From Dyadobacter sp. CY345 (GTDB lineage: Bacteria; Bacteroidota; Bacteroidia; Cytophagales; Spirosomataceae), in the NCBI RefSeq assembly GCF_021502725.1, contig NZ_JAKFFS010000007.1:1-64000 (forward strand): a DNA stretch of 64,000 bases, written 5' to 3'. The stretch's first letter is position 1. Each line of letters opens with the position of its first letter. A program made the position numbers and the translations under genes. The notes below the pieces were generated by a model. The model saw only the letters and a list, made by a program, of their open reading frames with translations, had not been told where the DNA came from and did no database searches. Of this stretch, positions 16,855-24,575 are shown in pieces.

Positions 16855-17775
16855 ATGCCAAATTCTAACCAAAAGCAAACTGCATTAGGCGACGTAGCAG
16901 CCAGGCAGTTAGCCATCGCAACGCGTACCGTTCCTCAAATGGTATCAATTACTCCGCGCTGGCTGACTCATTTATTGAACTGGATTCCTGTGGAGTCTGG
17001 CGTTTATCGGCTCAATAAAGTAAAAGATGGCAGTGTGGCTGAAGTGGATTGTTCCGGACGTGATGAGCGCGAACTTCCGCATACTTTTATTGATTACGTA
17101 GAAAACCCGCGGGAATATAACCTGACCGCAGTCAATACGGTTTTAGATGTTCACACACGCGTTTCGGATTTGTATAGCAAGCCGTATAACCAGATCAGTG
17201 AGCAGCTTCGCCTGACCATCGAAAGTATCAAGGAACGTCAGGAAAGTGAGCTGATCAATAATGAAGAATATGGTTTGATTGCCAGTATTGCACCTTCACA
17301 AAGAATTTCAACGCGTACAGGAGCACCGACGCCGGATGATCTTGACGAATTAATTTCGAAAGTCTGGAAAGAGCCGGGTTTCTTTTTGTTACATCCAAAA
17401 GCAATTGCAGCGTTCGGAAGAGAATGCACGCGTAAAGGCGTACCGCCTCCAACCGTTTCCCTTTTTGGCTCTCAGTTTATCACCTGGAGAGGTATTCCAC
17501 TTTTCCCTTCTGACAAATTGCCAATCGAAGACGGTAAGACCAAAATCTTATTACTTCGCACAGGCGAAAGTCGTCAGGGCGTTGTAGGTCTCTATCAGCC
17601 GGGCTTGCCGGGAGAGCAGTCTCCGGGATTATCAGTACGTTTTATGGGTATTAATGATAAAGCAATTGCATCTTATCTTGTTTCTCTTTACTGCTCGCTG
17701 GCGGTGTTGGTTGATGATGCGATTGCGGTACTTGAAGACGTCGAAATAGGAAACTATCATGAGTATAAATATTAA
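16855..17775 (+). CDS. Family 2A encapsulin shell protein (SrpI-like)
   Basis: A 306-residue HK97-fold shell protein that self-assembles into a protein nanocompartment. The sequence has the family 2 N-terminal arm (TALGDVAARQLAIATRTVPQ, then ITPRWLTHLLNWIPVE), the E-loop region rich in charged residues (VDCSGRDERELPHTF), the P-domain around YNQISEQLRLTIESIKERQE and the A-domain GIPLFPSDKLPI. There is no inserted cyclic-nucleotide-binding domain, which separates it from family 2B. The ATG at 16855 gives the usual length. Its end overlaps the start of the cargo gene by 17 bases, so shell and cargo are translationally coupled. Confidence 0.92.
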   Translation: MPNSNQKQTALGDVAARQLAIATRTVPQMVSITPRWLTHLLNWIPVESGVYRLNKVKDGSVAEVDCSGRDERELPHTFIDYVENPREYNLTAVNTVLDVHTRVSDLYSKPYNQISEQLRLTIESIKERQESELINNEEYGLIASIAPSQRISTRTGAPTPDDLDELISKVWKEPGFFLLHPKAIAAFGRECTRKGVPPPTVSLFGSQFITWRGIPLFPSDKLPIEDGKTKILLLRTGESRQGVVGLYQPGLPGEQSPGLSVRFMGINDKAIASYLVSLYCSLAVLVDDAIAVLEDVEIGNYHEYKY

Positions 17776-19837
17776 TCAATTTCCCTCTGACGGAAATATT
17801 TCAGGCTTGCCGGATGTGACGGAAATCGAGAAACTGGCTAATGAGCTTTTTTCTCTGCTTCCAAACGAGTTGCCGAAAGCAAATTTTTCGCCTGATCTTT
17901 CGGATCATCCAAGACTTGAAAAATCAATCAATCTTGTTCATGACCGCTTGCCTTCTTTGTTTAGTAAAGGAGATGGCTTTAATGTGAGCGATCCTCAGAC
18001 AAGTTTGGCGGATCCGCATTTTCCTGTGCAGCATACGCCTGTTTCCGGATTTGGTATTTCGTCATCAGGTACTCAGAATGCAGTAAATCAGGTTCGCCTG
18101 AATGATTCGCAGACTGGAAAACCAGAGCTTATATCGTCTCAGACAGATTATCCTGGTCCCAGCCATCAGTTGCCGTCTGTGGCTGGAAGCGGAATTTCTC
18201 CTTCAGCGGCACACCAGGGAAATGCCGTGAATTTGAAAGATCCGCAAACTGGTTTTCATGATCCTCATATGGGCGTGCCTTCAACGGCTCAGTCGACGGG
18301 TTTGGGACATGTACCACATTCGGTAGCAGGAAGCGGAGTTTCTCCTTCCGTTATTCAACACGGACCGAGTTATGCAAATACTTTTCCTTTTTCTCCGGAT
18401 ACCGCTTTCGAGCCCGACGTCCAAAATCTTTGGTCTTCCATTAATACGTTTAAAAATTCACCTCAATTACCGTCAAACCCGGGATTGGGAAGTGCACAAT
18501 ATTACTTCTTGTCTGGTGCCGGTTTTCAGGGAAATGATCCGTTTGCTGTACACCAGAATCAAAGTTCGCAGCTTACCGGAAAATCTTTTCCTCATATTCA
18601 AAACGGCACGGGTGCAGCTCCATTTGATGTAAAACTTATCAAACAGGATTTTCCCATTTTACAGGAAAAAGTAAATGGAAAACCACTTATCTGGCTGGAC
18701 AACGCGGCAACCACGCAGAAGCCAAAATCGGTAATTGACCGGATCACTTATTTTTACGAACACGAAAATTCTAACATTCACCGTGCGGCGCACGAGCTTG
18801 CTGCACGTGCGACGGATGCTTACGAAAGTGCCCGTCAAAAAGTACAGATTTTCCTGAATGCCAGCTCGGTTAACGAAATAATTTTTGTCCGTGGAGCGAC
18901 AGAAGCAATTAACCTTGTAGCTAAAACCTGGGGTGAACAAAACCTGAATGCTGGTGACGAGATTATTGTCAGCAATCTGGAACATCACGCCAACATTGTT
19001 CCCTGGCAGCAACTCGCAGCGAAGAAAGGATTGAAACTTCGTGTGATACCGGTTGACGACGACGGTCAGATTTTGCTGGACGAATATGCGAAATTATTAA
19101 ATCCCAAAACGAAACTCGTGTCTTTTACACAGGTTTCCAATGCATTAGGGACGGTTACGCCTGCCAAACGAATGGTTGAAATGGCACATGCTGCCGGGGC
19201 AAAAGTTTTGGTTGATGGTGCTCAGTCTGTTTCCCATTTGCGTTCGAATGTACAAGATCTGAATTGCGACTGGTTTGTATTTTCTGGTCATAAAGTTTTC
19301 GGGCCAACCGGTATCGGTGTGCTTTATGGTAAGGAAGATTTATTAAACGAAACCCAGCCATGGCAGGGTGGAGGAAACATGATTCAGGATGTGACATTTG
19401 AACATACACAATTTCATGATGCGCCAAACCGGTTTGAAGCGGGGACAGGAAATATTGCGGATGCGGTAGGTTTGGGTGCTGCGATTGATTACGTCAATAA
19501 AATTGGAATCGACGTCATCCATCAGTATGAACATTATTTGTTGGTGTATGCGACGCAGCTTATGAAAGATATTCCAGGTTTGCGTTTAATTGGCACTGCA
19601 CCGGAGAAAGCTTCGGTGTTATCATTTGTCTTTGAGGGTTACAAAACGGAAGAGGTTGGAGCGGCTTTGAACCAGCAGGGAATCGCGGTTCGTTCGGGGC
19701 ACCATTGCGCCCAGCCGATTTTGAGAAGATTTGGTGTGGAGACAACGGTTCGTCCTTCGCTGGCTTTTTACAATACCTGCTCGGATGTGGATGTATTGGT
19801 GGAGACTTTGTATCGCCTTCGCGGATCCCGCAGATAG
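17759..19837 (+). CDS. Encapsulin cargo cysteine desulfurase (SufS-like)
   Basis: A 692-residue protein. Residues 1 to about 285 are a low-complexity, Pro/Ser/Gly/Gln-rich targeting region that starts with SGLPDVTEIEKLANELFSLL and holds repeated VAGSG(I/V)SPS and DPQT...DPH motifs. Residues about 289-692 are a class V aminotransferase-fold desulfurase: LDNAATTQKP, PLP lysine Lys512 in FSGHKVFGPTG, and the persulfide-forming Cys650 in RSGHHCAQP. It takes sulfur from cysteine to give alanine and persulfide. In cyanobacterial family 2A systems this enzyme is packed inside the shell through its disordered N-terminus. The 17-base overlap with the shell gene supports the same here. Confidence 0.93.
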   Translation: MSININQFPSDGNISGLPDVTEIEKLANELFSLLPNELPKANFSPDLSDHPRLEKSINLVHDRLPSLFSKGDGFNVSDPQTSLADPHFPVQHTPVSGFGISSSGTQNAVNQVRLNDSQTGKPELISSQTDYPGPSHQLPSVAGSGISPSAAHQGNAVNLKDPQTGFHDPHMGVPSTAQSTGLGHVPHSVAGSGVSPSVIQHGPSYANTFPFSPDTAFEPDVQNLWSSINTFKNSPQLPSNPGLGSAQYYFLSGAGFQGNDPFAVHQNQSSQLTGKSFPHIQNGTGAAPFDVKLIKQDFPILQEKVNGKPLIWLDNAATTQKPKSVIDRITYFYEHENSNIHRAAHELAARATDAYESARQKVQIFLNASSVNEIIFVRGATEAINLVAKTWGEQNLNAGDEIIVSNLEHHANIVPWQQLAAKKGLKLRVIPVDDDGQILLDEYAKLLNPKTKLVSFTQVSNALGTVTPAKRMVEMAHAAGAKVLVDGAQSVSHLRSNVQDLNCDWFVFSGHKVFGPTGIGVLYGKEDLLNETQPWQGGGNMIQDVTFEHTQFHDAPNRFEAGTGNIADAVGLGAAIDYVNKIGIDVIHQYEHYLLVYATQLMKDIPGLRLIGTAPEKASVLSFVFEGYKTEEVGAALNQQGIAVRSGHHCAQPILRRFGVETTVRPSLAFYNTCSDVDVLVETLYRLRGSRR

Positions 19838-19868
19838 TTGTCCTCAGTTAATAGAAAAATTACTAAAT

Positions 19869-19926
19869 AAAACCGGCTGTTCGTTTCATTTTTATATTTA
19901 AATTGAAACAAACAGCTGGTTTTTAT
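19869..19926 (+). terminator. Terminator between cargo and serine acetyltransferase
   Basis: A long imperfect stem joins 19869-19888 (AAAACCGGCTGTTCGTTTCA) to 19904-19923 (TGAAACAAACAGCTGGTTTT), followed by TTTTATTTT-like sequence. It ends only about 15 bases before the next ATG, so it either limits read-through into that gene or acts in its leader. Confidence 0.75.
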
Positions 19927-19939
19927 TTTACTGTCATTA

Positions 19940-20782
19940 ATGAATAAAATAACGAATACCCAGTCTTTAATTGATTTACTCAGGAAAACCCACAGTGCCG
20001 AGTGGGAGGCCACACCATCTTCTCAGGATGCAATTTCATGGCTGAATGATCTCGTACAATTTCTATTTCCAAGTAATCATTTGCCGAAAAAATCCTCGTA
20101 TGAAGGTATTTTAAAGAAAAATCAGATTGATCTGGAGAATATTCTGCTGAGTTATCTTGAACCTTCCGGACTGGATATTGTAGGCGTCGTCAGTGATTTT
20201 TACAACGCGCTGGAAAGTATTTATCAGGATTTACGTCTTGACGCCAGCAAGATTTATGAATACGATCCGGCTGCAACAAGTGTCAATGAGGTAATCGTTT
20301 CTTATCCCGGATTTTATGCAATAACCGTTTATAGAATCGCTAACAAACTGACACAGCTCAAAATTCCTATTCTTCCGCGTATCGTCAGCGAGTATGCACA
20401 TGGAAAAACGGGCGTTGACATACATCCGAATGCAACCATCGGTGTGCCATTTATGATCGATCACGGTACTGGGATTGTAATCGGTGAAACGACTTTTATT
20501 GGAAAAAATGTCAGTATTTATCAGGGCGTAACGCTTGGCGCTTTGCAGGTTGCCAAAGATCTGGCTGATATCAAGAGGCACCCAACCGTAGAAGACAATG
20601 TCATTATTTATGCCCGCACAACGATTCTGGGAGGCGATACCGTCATTGGCCGAAACAGCATAATTGGGGGCAGTGTGTTTTTAACAAAAAGTATTGAGCC
20701 TTATTCTCAGGTATTTAACACGCATCAGCTAAGAATTACACCGCGGGAAATCATTGCTGACTCAAACAACAGCAGTCTGTAA
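19940..20782 (+). CDS. epsC: Serine O-acetyltransferase (EpsC/CysE type)
   Basis: A 280-residue enzyme making O-acetylserine, the acceptor for sulfide in cysteine synthesis. The N-terminal helical domain is followed by the left-handed beta-helix of hexapeptide repeats, with family landmarks SEYAHGKTGVDIHPNATIG, FMIDHGTGIVIGET and NVSIYQGVTLGAL; the catalytic His lies in DHGTG. The extended N-terminus and the spacing fit the EpsC-like form seen beside family 2A encapsulins. Its location behind the desulfurase cargo suggests that cysteine supply and encapsulated sulfur handling are linked. A strong hairpin lies directly before its start. Confidence 0.92.
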   Translation: MNKITNTQSLIDLLRKTHSAEWEATPSSQDAISWLNDLVQFLFPSNHLPKKSSYEGILKKNQIDLENILLSYLEPSGLDIVGVVSDFYNALESIYQDLRLDASKIYEYDPAATSVNEVIVSYPGFYAITVYRIANKLTQLKIPILPRIVSEYAHGKTGVDIHPNATIGVPFMIDHGTGIVIGETTFIGKNVSIYQGVTLGALQVAKDLADIKRHPTVEDNVIIYARTTILGGDTVIGRNSIIGGSVFLTKSIEPYSQVFNTHQLRITPREIIADSNNSSL

Positions 20783-20848
20783 TGTCCATTTCACCTCAAA
20801 CCCTATCTACTCTTTCTTGTGGTAAATTCCAGGATTTGACCTATTTGT

Positions 20849-20882
20849 ATATATAGTCTATAAAATTTATATAGTAAATTTG
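20849..20882 (+). promoter_or_regulatory. Promoter of the DUF1684 gene with shared element
   Basis: ATATATAGTCTAT at 20849-20861 is identical to the element upstream of the encapsulin gene. After 13 bases comes TAAATTTG (20875-20882), an exact TAnnTTTG -7 box. TTTG at 20844-20847 is too far upstream to be a normal -33 box, so the shared element may take its place. Confidence 0.55.
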
Positions 20883-20960
20883 ATCATCCAACCATCGCTG
20901 TGATCAAAAGGGAAATTGGCATTTTCAGTTTATGTGTTAAACCAAATTTTTGCTCCTATT

Positions 20961-21869
20961 ATGACAACATATTTCAAAGTCAGGACTTCCCGAATTCTGG
21001 GCTTAATCGCCTTGGGATTCGCATCACTAAGTTTTGTAAGCGATAGTGCTTATGAAAGCGAAATTAAAGCATGGCATAAGGAGCGAGAGGAAGCGTTAAA
21101 AAAGGAAAATGGCTGGCTGAATTTAGCAGGTTTGTTCTGGCTTGAAGAAGGGAGAAATTCATTCGGCGGAGATGGGAAAAACAAAATTGTGTTTCCGCCG
21201 GATAAAAGTCCGGCATATCTTGGAGCGTTTATTGTAAAAAGCGGACAGATCACGCTCGAAGCAAAACCGGAAGCTGAAATTTATTACAATGACCAGCCTG
21301 CGGCCGCCGCTGCGGTTACCAAGCTTGATATTTTTCCTTCTGACAAAGCTGTTATTTTAAAACATAAATCACTGCGGTGGTTTATAATCAAACGCGGGGA
21401 CAAATTCGCCGTTCGATTGAAAGACCTGGAAAGTCCTTTTTTGAAAGAATTTAAGGGAATTGAAACTTATCCGATATCCGAAGACTGGAAAGTTAAAGCA
21501 AAATTTGAGCCGACGGAAGGGAGGAAAATTCCAATCATTGATATAACAGGCAGATTGGATCAGCAGGATTCTCCGGGTGTACTGGTTTTCAATATCAAAG
21601 GAAAAGAATATCGTTTGGATGCGTTAAAATCAGGCGAAGGATTTTTTATCCTTTTTGGTGATAACACAAATAAGAATGTGACATACGGTTCAGGCCGTTT
21701 TATATATACTCAAAAACTGGACGCCGAAGGTTATACTTATCTGGATTTCAATAAAGCGATCAACCCGCCTTGTGCTTTCACGCCGTATGCCACTTGTCCA
21801 TTGCCTCCAAAACAAAATATATTGGCGGTATCAGTAACGGCCGGTGAAAAAAAATATGGTCATCACTAA
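20961..21869 (+). CDS. DUF1684 domain protein, exported
   Basis: A 302-residue protein. The ATG at 20961 is chosen over a TTG at 20916 because a signal-peptide-like hydrophobic segment (ILGLIALGFASLSFVS) follows at the right distance. The mature part matches DUF1684: EIKAWHKEREEALKKENGWL, GLFWLEEG, and the highly typical C-terminal NPPCAFTPYATCPLPP and AGEKKYG. The biochemical function of the family is not known. It shares an upstream 13-base element with the encapsulin gene, which hints at joint regulation. Confidence 0.87.
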   Translation: MTTYFKVRTSRILGLIALGFASLSFVSDSAYESEIKAWHKEREEALKKENGWLNLAGLFWLEEGRNSFGGDGKNKIVFPPDKSPAYLGAFIVKSGQITLEAKPEAEIYYNDQPAAAAAVTKLDIFPSDKAVILKHKSLRWFIIKRGDKFAVRLKDLESPFLKEFKGIETYPISEDWKVKAKFEPTEGRKIPIIDITGRLDQQDSPGVLVFNIKGKEYRLDALKSGEGFFILFGDNTNKNVTYGSGRFIYTQKLDAEGYTYLDFNKAINPPCAFTPYATCPLPPKQNILAVSVTAGEKKYGHH

Positions 21870-21904
21870 TCCCAACTCTTAAATTTACCACTGGTAAAAC
21901 TAAG

Positions 21905-21936
21905 CCGCGACACTAAAAAATGTCGTGGTTTTTTGT
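21905..21936 (+). terminator. Intrinsic terminator after DUF1684 gene
   Basis: CCGCGACA at 21905-21912 pairs with TGTCGTGG at 21921-21928 (one G-U), the loop is CTAAAAAA, and six T follow. Confidence 0.85.
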
Positions 21937-21981
21937 TTGAGAAATAAAGGGTAATTCCATAAAAAGCTGAATCACCAAAAT

Positions 21982-22013
21982 CTGACTGCCGATCGCCGAA
22001 AGCCGATAGCAGT
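21982..22013. repeat. Dispersed GCCGAAAGCCGAT repeat, copy 2
   Basis: CTGACTGCCGATCGCCGAAAG and the following CCGATAGCAGT contain the same 13-base core (21995-22007) as the copy at 15989-16001. CTGACTGC / GCAGT-type ends give weak dyad symmetry. Intergenic, directly behind a terminator and before the chitinase gene. Confidence 0.6.
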
Positions 22014-22096
22014 GCAATAAATTAGATTTCAAGAAAATTTTATCAGACATTTGGGTTGCATCTGATTTGCAAAATTTCAAACCTAACCCTTATAAA

Positions 22097-23266
22097 ATGA
22101 ACACATTGTTTCAAAACTCAAAATTAAAAAAAACTATCTTCTCTTTAGTCGCTGGCATCGCGCTGACCGCTTCTGTTATATCTTGCGGCACAAAGGAAAA
22201 GGAAACGGAAAAAACAGCGGCAACCAAGCCAGTCATTATTGGTTACGTCGGCGGTTTTCACGGACTTGTCAATACGGATGAAATTAAGGCTAACCAGCTG
22301 ACGCATATCAATTATGCTTTTGTCAATGTGCAGGACGGAAAAGCTTTTCTGACCAACGAAAAAACGGACTCAACCAATTTTAGAAAACTGAATCTGTTGA
22401 AAAAGATTAATCCTGATCTAAAAATCCTCATTTCGATCGGCGGATGGGCGTGGAGCGAAAACTTTTCTGACGCGGTTTTGACGGATAGTTCAAGATCGAA
22501 ATTTGCGAAAAGTTCAGTTGATATTATCAAAAAGTATAAGCTCGACGGAGTTGATATCGACTGGGAATATCCTGCCATGCCTGGTGAAGAGGGCAACGTG
22601 TTTCGCCCGGAGGATAAGGAAAATTTTACGCTGATGTTCGAAGCGATCAGAAAAGAACTGGATGTACTTGAAAAAGAAGAGGGAGATAAAAAACTTTTGA
22701 CAACGGCTGTTGCTGGCTGGGAAGAATTTATTCCGCATTCAGAAATGGGAAAAGCACAGCAATATCTGGATTTTGTTAACCTTATGACATATGATCTTTT
22801 CTCTGGCGATACGGTGGTTCATCATGCAGCCTTATATGCGACGGACAAATTCAAGACTAGAAAATCAGCTGATAATGGCGTAAAAGCTTACATGAATGCA
22901 GGCGTTCCAGCTTCGAAAATCGTGCTCGGGATTCCATTTTATGGTCGTTCGTTCACTTTGGGTAAAGATTCCAAAACTATTCTCGGCGAGACTTCTGTCG
23001 CGAAAGCTTACATCGATGGATATAGCTATATCAAAGACAGTCTGGTTAACAAAAAAGGTTATCAGGAATATCGCGATGATGCTGCAAAAGCTCCTTATTT
23101 ATATAATGAAAAGACGAAAGTATTTATTGGTTATGATGATGAAAAATCGGTTGCCGAGAAATGTAAATACGTGCTTGATAATAAGTTAGGCGGCGTGATG
23201 TTCTGGGAATACAATTCAGATCCGAAAGGTTATTTGCTTGATGAGATCAACAAATCATTCAAATGA
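22097..23266 (+). CDS. Chitinase, glycoside hydrolase family 18, lipoprotein
   Basis: A 389-residue enzyme hydrolysing beta-1,4-GlcNAc polymers by substrate-assisted catalysis. The ATG at 22097 is used because an export signal follows, ending in VISCG with lipobox Cys30, so it is likely anchored to a membrane. The GH18 signature DGVDIDWEYP gives the catalytic Glu157 with Asp153 and Asp155. Other landmarks are SIGGWAWSENF, VNLMTYDLF, GIPFYGRSF and the end GGVMFWEYNSDPKG. It overlaps the next gene by 4 bases. The SusC/SusD pair downstream could import its products. Confidence 0.92.
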   Translation: MNTLFQNSKLKKTIFSLVAGIALTASVISCGTKEKETEKTAATKPVIIGYVGGFHGLVNTDEIKANQLTHINYAFVNVQDGKAFLTNEKTDSTNFRKLNLLKKINPDLKILISIGGWAWSENFSDAVLTDSSRSKFAKSSVDIIKKYKLDGVDIDWEYPAMPGEEGNVFRPEDKENFTLMFEAIRKELDVLEKEEGDKKLLTTAVAGWEEFIPHSEMGKAQQYLDFVNLMTYDLFSGDTVVHHAALYATDKFKTRKSADNGVKAYMNAGVPASKIVLGIPFYGRSFTLGKDSKTILGETSVAKAYIDGYSYIKDSLVNKKGYQEYRDDAAKAPYLYNEKTKVFIGYDDEKSVAEKCKYVLDNKLGGVMFWEYNSDPKGYLLDEINKSFK

Positions 23267-24024
23267 AAATACTCCTTTTTGCTGTTGCTGGCTTATTCCT
23301 TCTGATTAGTAACGTCACTTTCGCAGAGAAAAAACCTGATTTCAAAGTGTTGGCCATCGCGGAAAACGGTGGCCATCATGTTCAGTATTCGAAAGCTGCG
23401 AAAGTTTGGCTCGATAAGCTGGCGGAGGAAAATAATTTTACCGTCGATTATGTTGACAATACGGCTAAAATTAATGATGCTTTTTTAAGCCGATATCAAC
23501 TCTTCATCCAGCTCGATTTTCCTCCTTATGCCTGGACACCGACCGCAGGGACTGCATTTGAAAAATATATCAAGGAAGGAAAAGGTGGCTGGATTGGTTT
23601 TCATCACGCTACGTTACTCGGAGAATTTGACGATTATCCTATGTGGAACTGGTTTTCAGAATTCATGGGCGGAATCCGGTATCAGGATTATATTTCCACA
23701 TTTGCTTCCGGGAAAGTGAACGTGGAAAACAAAACGCATCCGGTTATGATAGGTGTTCCGGCATCTTTTACGGTCAATACCGAAGAATGGTATACCTATG
23801 ATAAAAGTCCGCGGCCAAATGTAGAAGTACTGGCAAGCGTAGTTGAATCTTCTTACAAACCGGATTCCAGAATAAAAATGGGCGATCATCCTGTGGTATG
23901 GTCAAACCCGAAAATTGCAGCCAGAAATGTTTACATTTTCATGGGGCATTCTCCGGATCTTTTTGAAAATAAAGCTTATACAACCATGTTCAAAAATGCA
24001 ATATTCTGGGCAGTTGGGAAATAG
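23263..24024 (+). CDS. ThuA-domain exported protein
   Basis: A 253-residue protein with a signal peptide (about residues 1-21, ending TFAE) and one ThuA/trehalose-utilisation-like domain, a glutamine-amidotransferase-like fold. Landmarks are AIAENGGHHVQYSKAA, GGWIGFHHATL, the NKTHPVMIG segment and VYIFMGHSPDLFEN. The nucleophilic Cys of true amidotransferases is missing, as usual in this family, so a sugar-binding or hydrolytic role is possible but unproven. It overlaps the chitinase gene by 4 bases (ATGA), so the two form a unit. Confidence 0.88.
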   Translation: MKILLFAVAGLFLLISNVTFAEKKPDFKVLAIAENGGHHVQYSKAAKVWLDKLAEENNFTVDYVDNTAKINDAFLSRYQLFIQLDFPPYAWTPTAGTAFEKYIKEGKGGWIGFHHATLLGEFDDYPMWNWFSEFMGGIRYQDYISTFASGKVNVENKTHPVMIGVPASFTVNTEEWYTYDKSPRPNVEVLASVVESSYKPDSRIKMGDHPVVWSNPKIAARNVYIFMGHSPDLFENKAYTTMFKNAIFWAVGK

Positions 24025-24575
24025 TATATGTTTTTCATAATCACCTTTTTTCAAATTATAAAATTGTATGATTCAGGGAGGGGTGATTCGGTTTATCGTA
24101 TAGAGGATGCACGTATTGACTATAATAATTAGCCTTAAGCACCATTTTTTGTTGAAAAAATCTACAAACAGAAATGACAGAAAACATCTATACCTGATTT
24201 GTTTTGTAACAATTTATCAGACAGTCCTAAGCTTTGCATAATTTACTTAACAATAGTTAATTCGGTTATTGTTATTGAGTTAGCATCAAAACAATAAATT
24301 TCGATGGTCTGTGAGCAAGAATAGATAGGACGCTGATACCAAGTTAAAGATGGCTGATCCGCAAGGTGGCCATTTTTTTTGTGTCCAATATTTACAAAGA
24401 AGTAACGGTATGATTTTTGTCCAAGTATATGGGTGGTTTCATCTTTGAAACAGCCCTTAATGACTATGCCAATGTAAGCTGAATCAATTATCTGAATTTC
24501 TTTACTCACCTGCCACTTATGAAAAAATCTCAACGATGCCATGAACCATGTACCCACGGGCGCATGTTCCTGATT
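24025..24575. other. 551-base gap before susC
   Basis: AT-rich DNA between the ThuA gene and the chosen susC start. A minus-strand open frame (24243-24557) exists but runs into the susC leader and matches nothing I know. I see no clear terminator, repeat or RNA gene. Long leaders before susC genes are common, and the promoter and possible regulatory RNA would have to lie here. Confidence 0.5.

Noticed and set aside
17759..18620. Separate gene for the low-complexity region before the desulfurase
   Set aside because: The frame is continuous with the catalytic domain and matches the known layout of encapsulin cargo desulfurases.
19869..19926. Riboswitch before the serine acetyltransferase gene
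   Set aside because: Only a single hairpin with T-tract is visible; no conserved aptamer core that I recognise.
24243..24557. Minus-strand 104-residue open frame upstream of susC
   Set aside because: It overlaps the susC leader, has no recognisable motif, and its amino-acid composition looks like a chance frame in AT-rich DNA.
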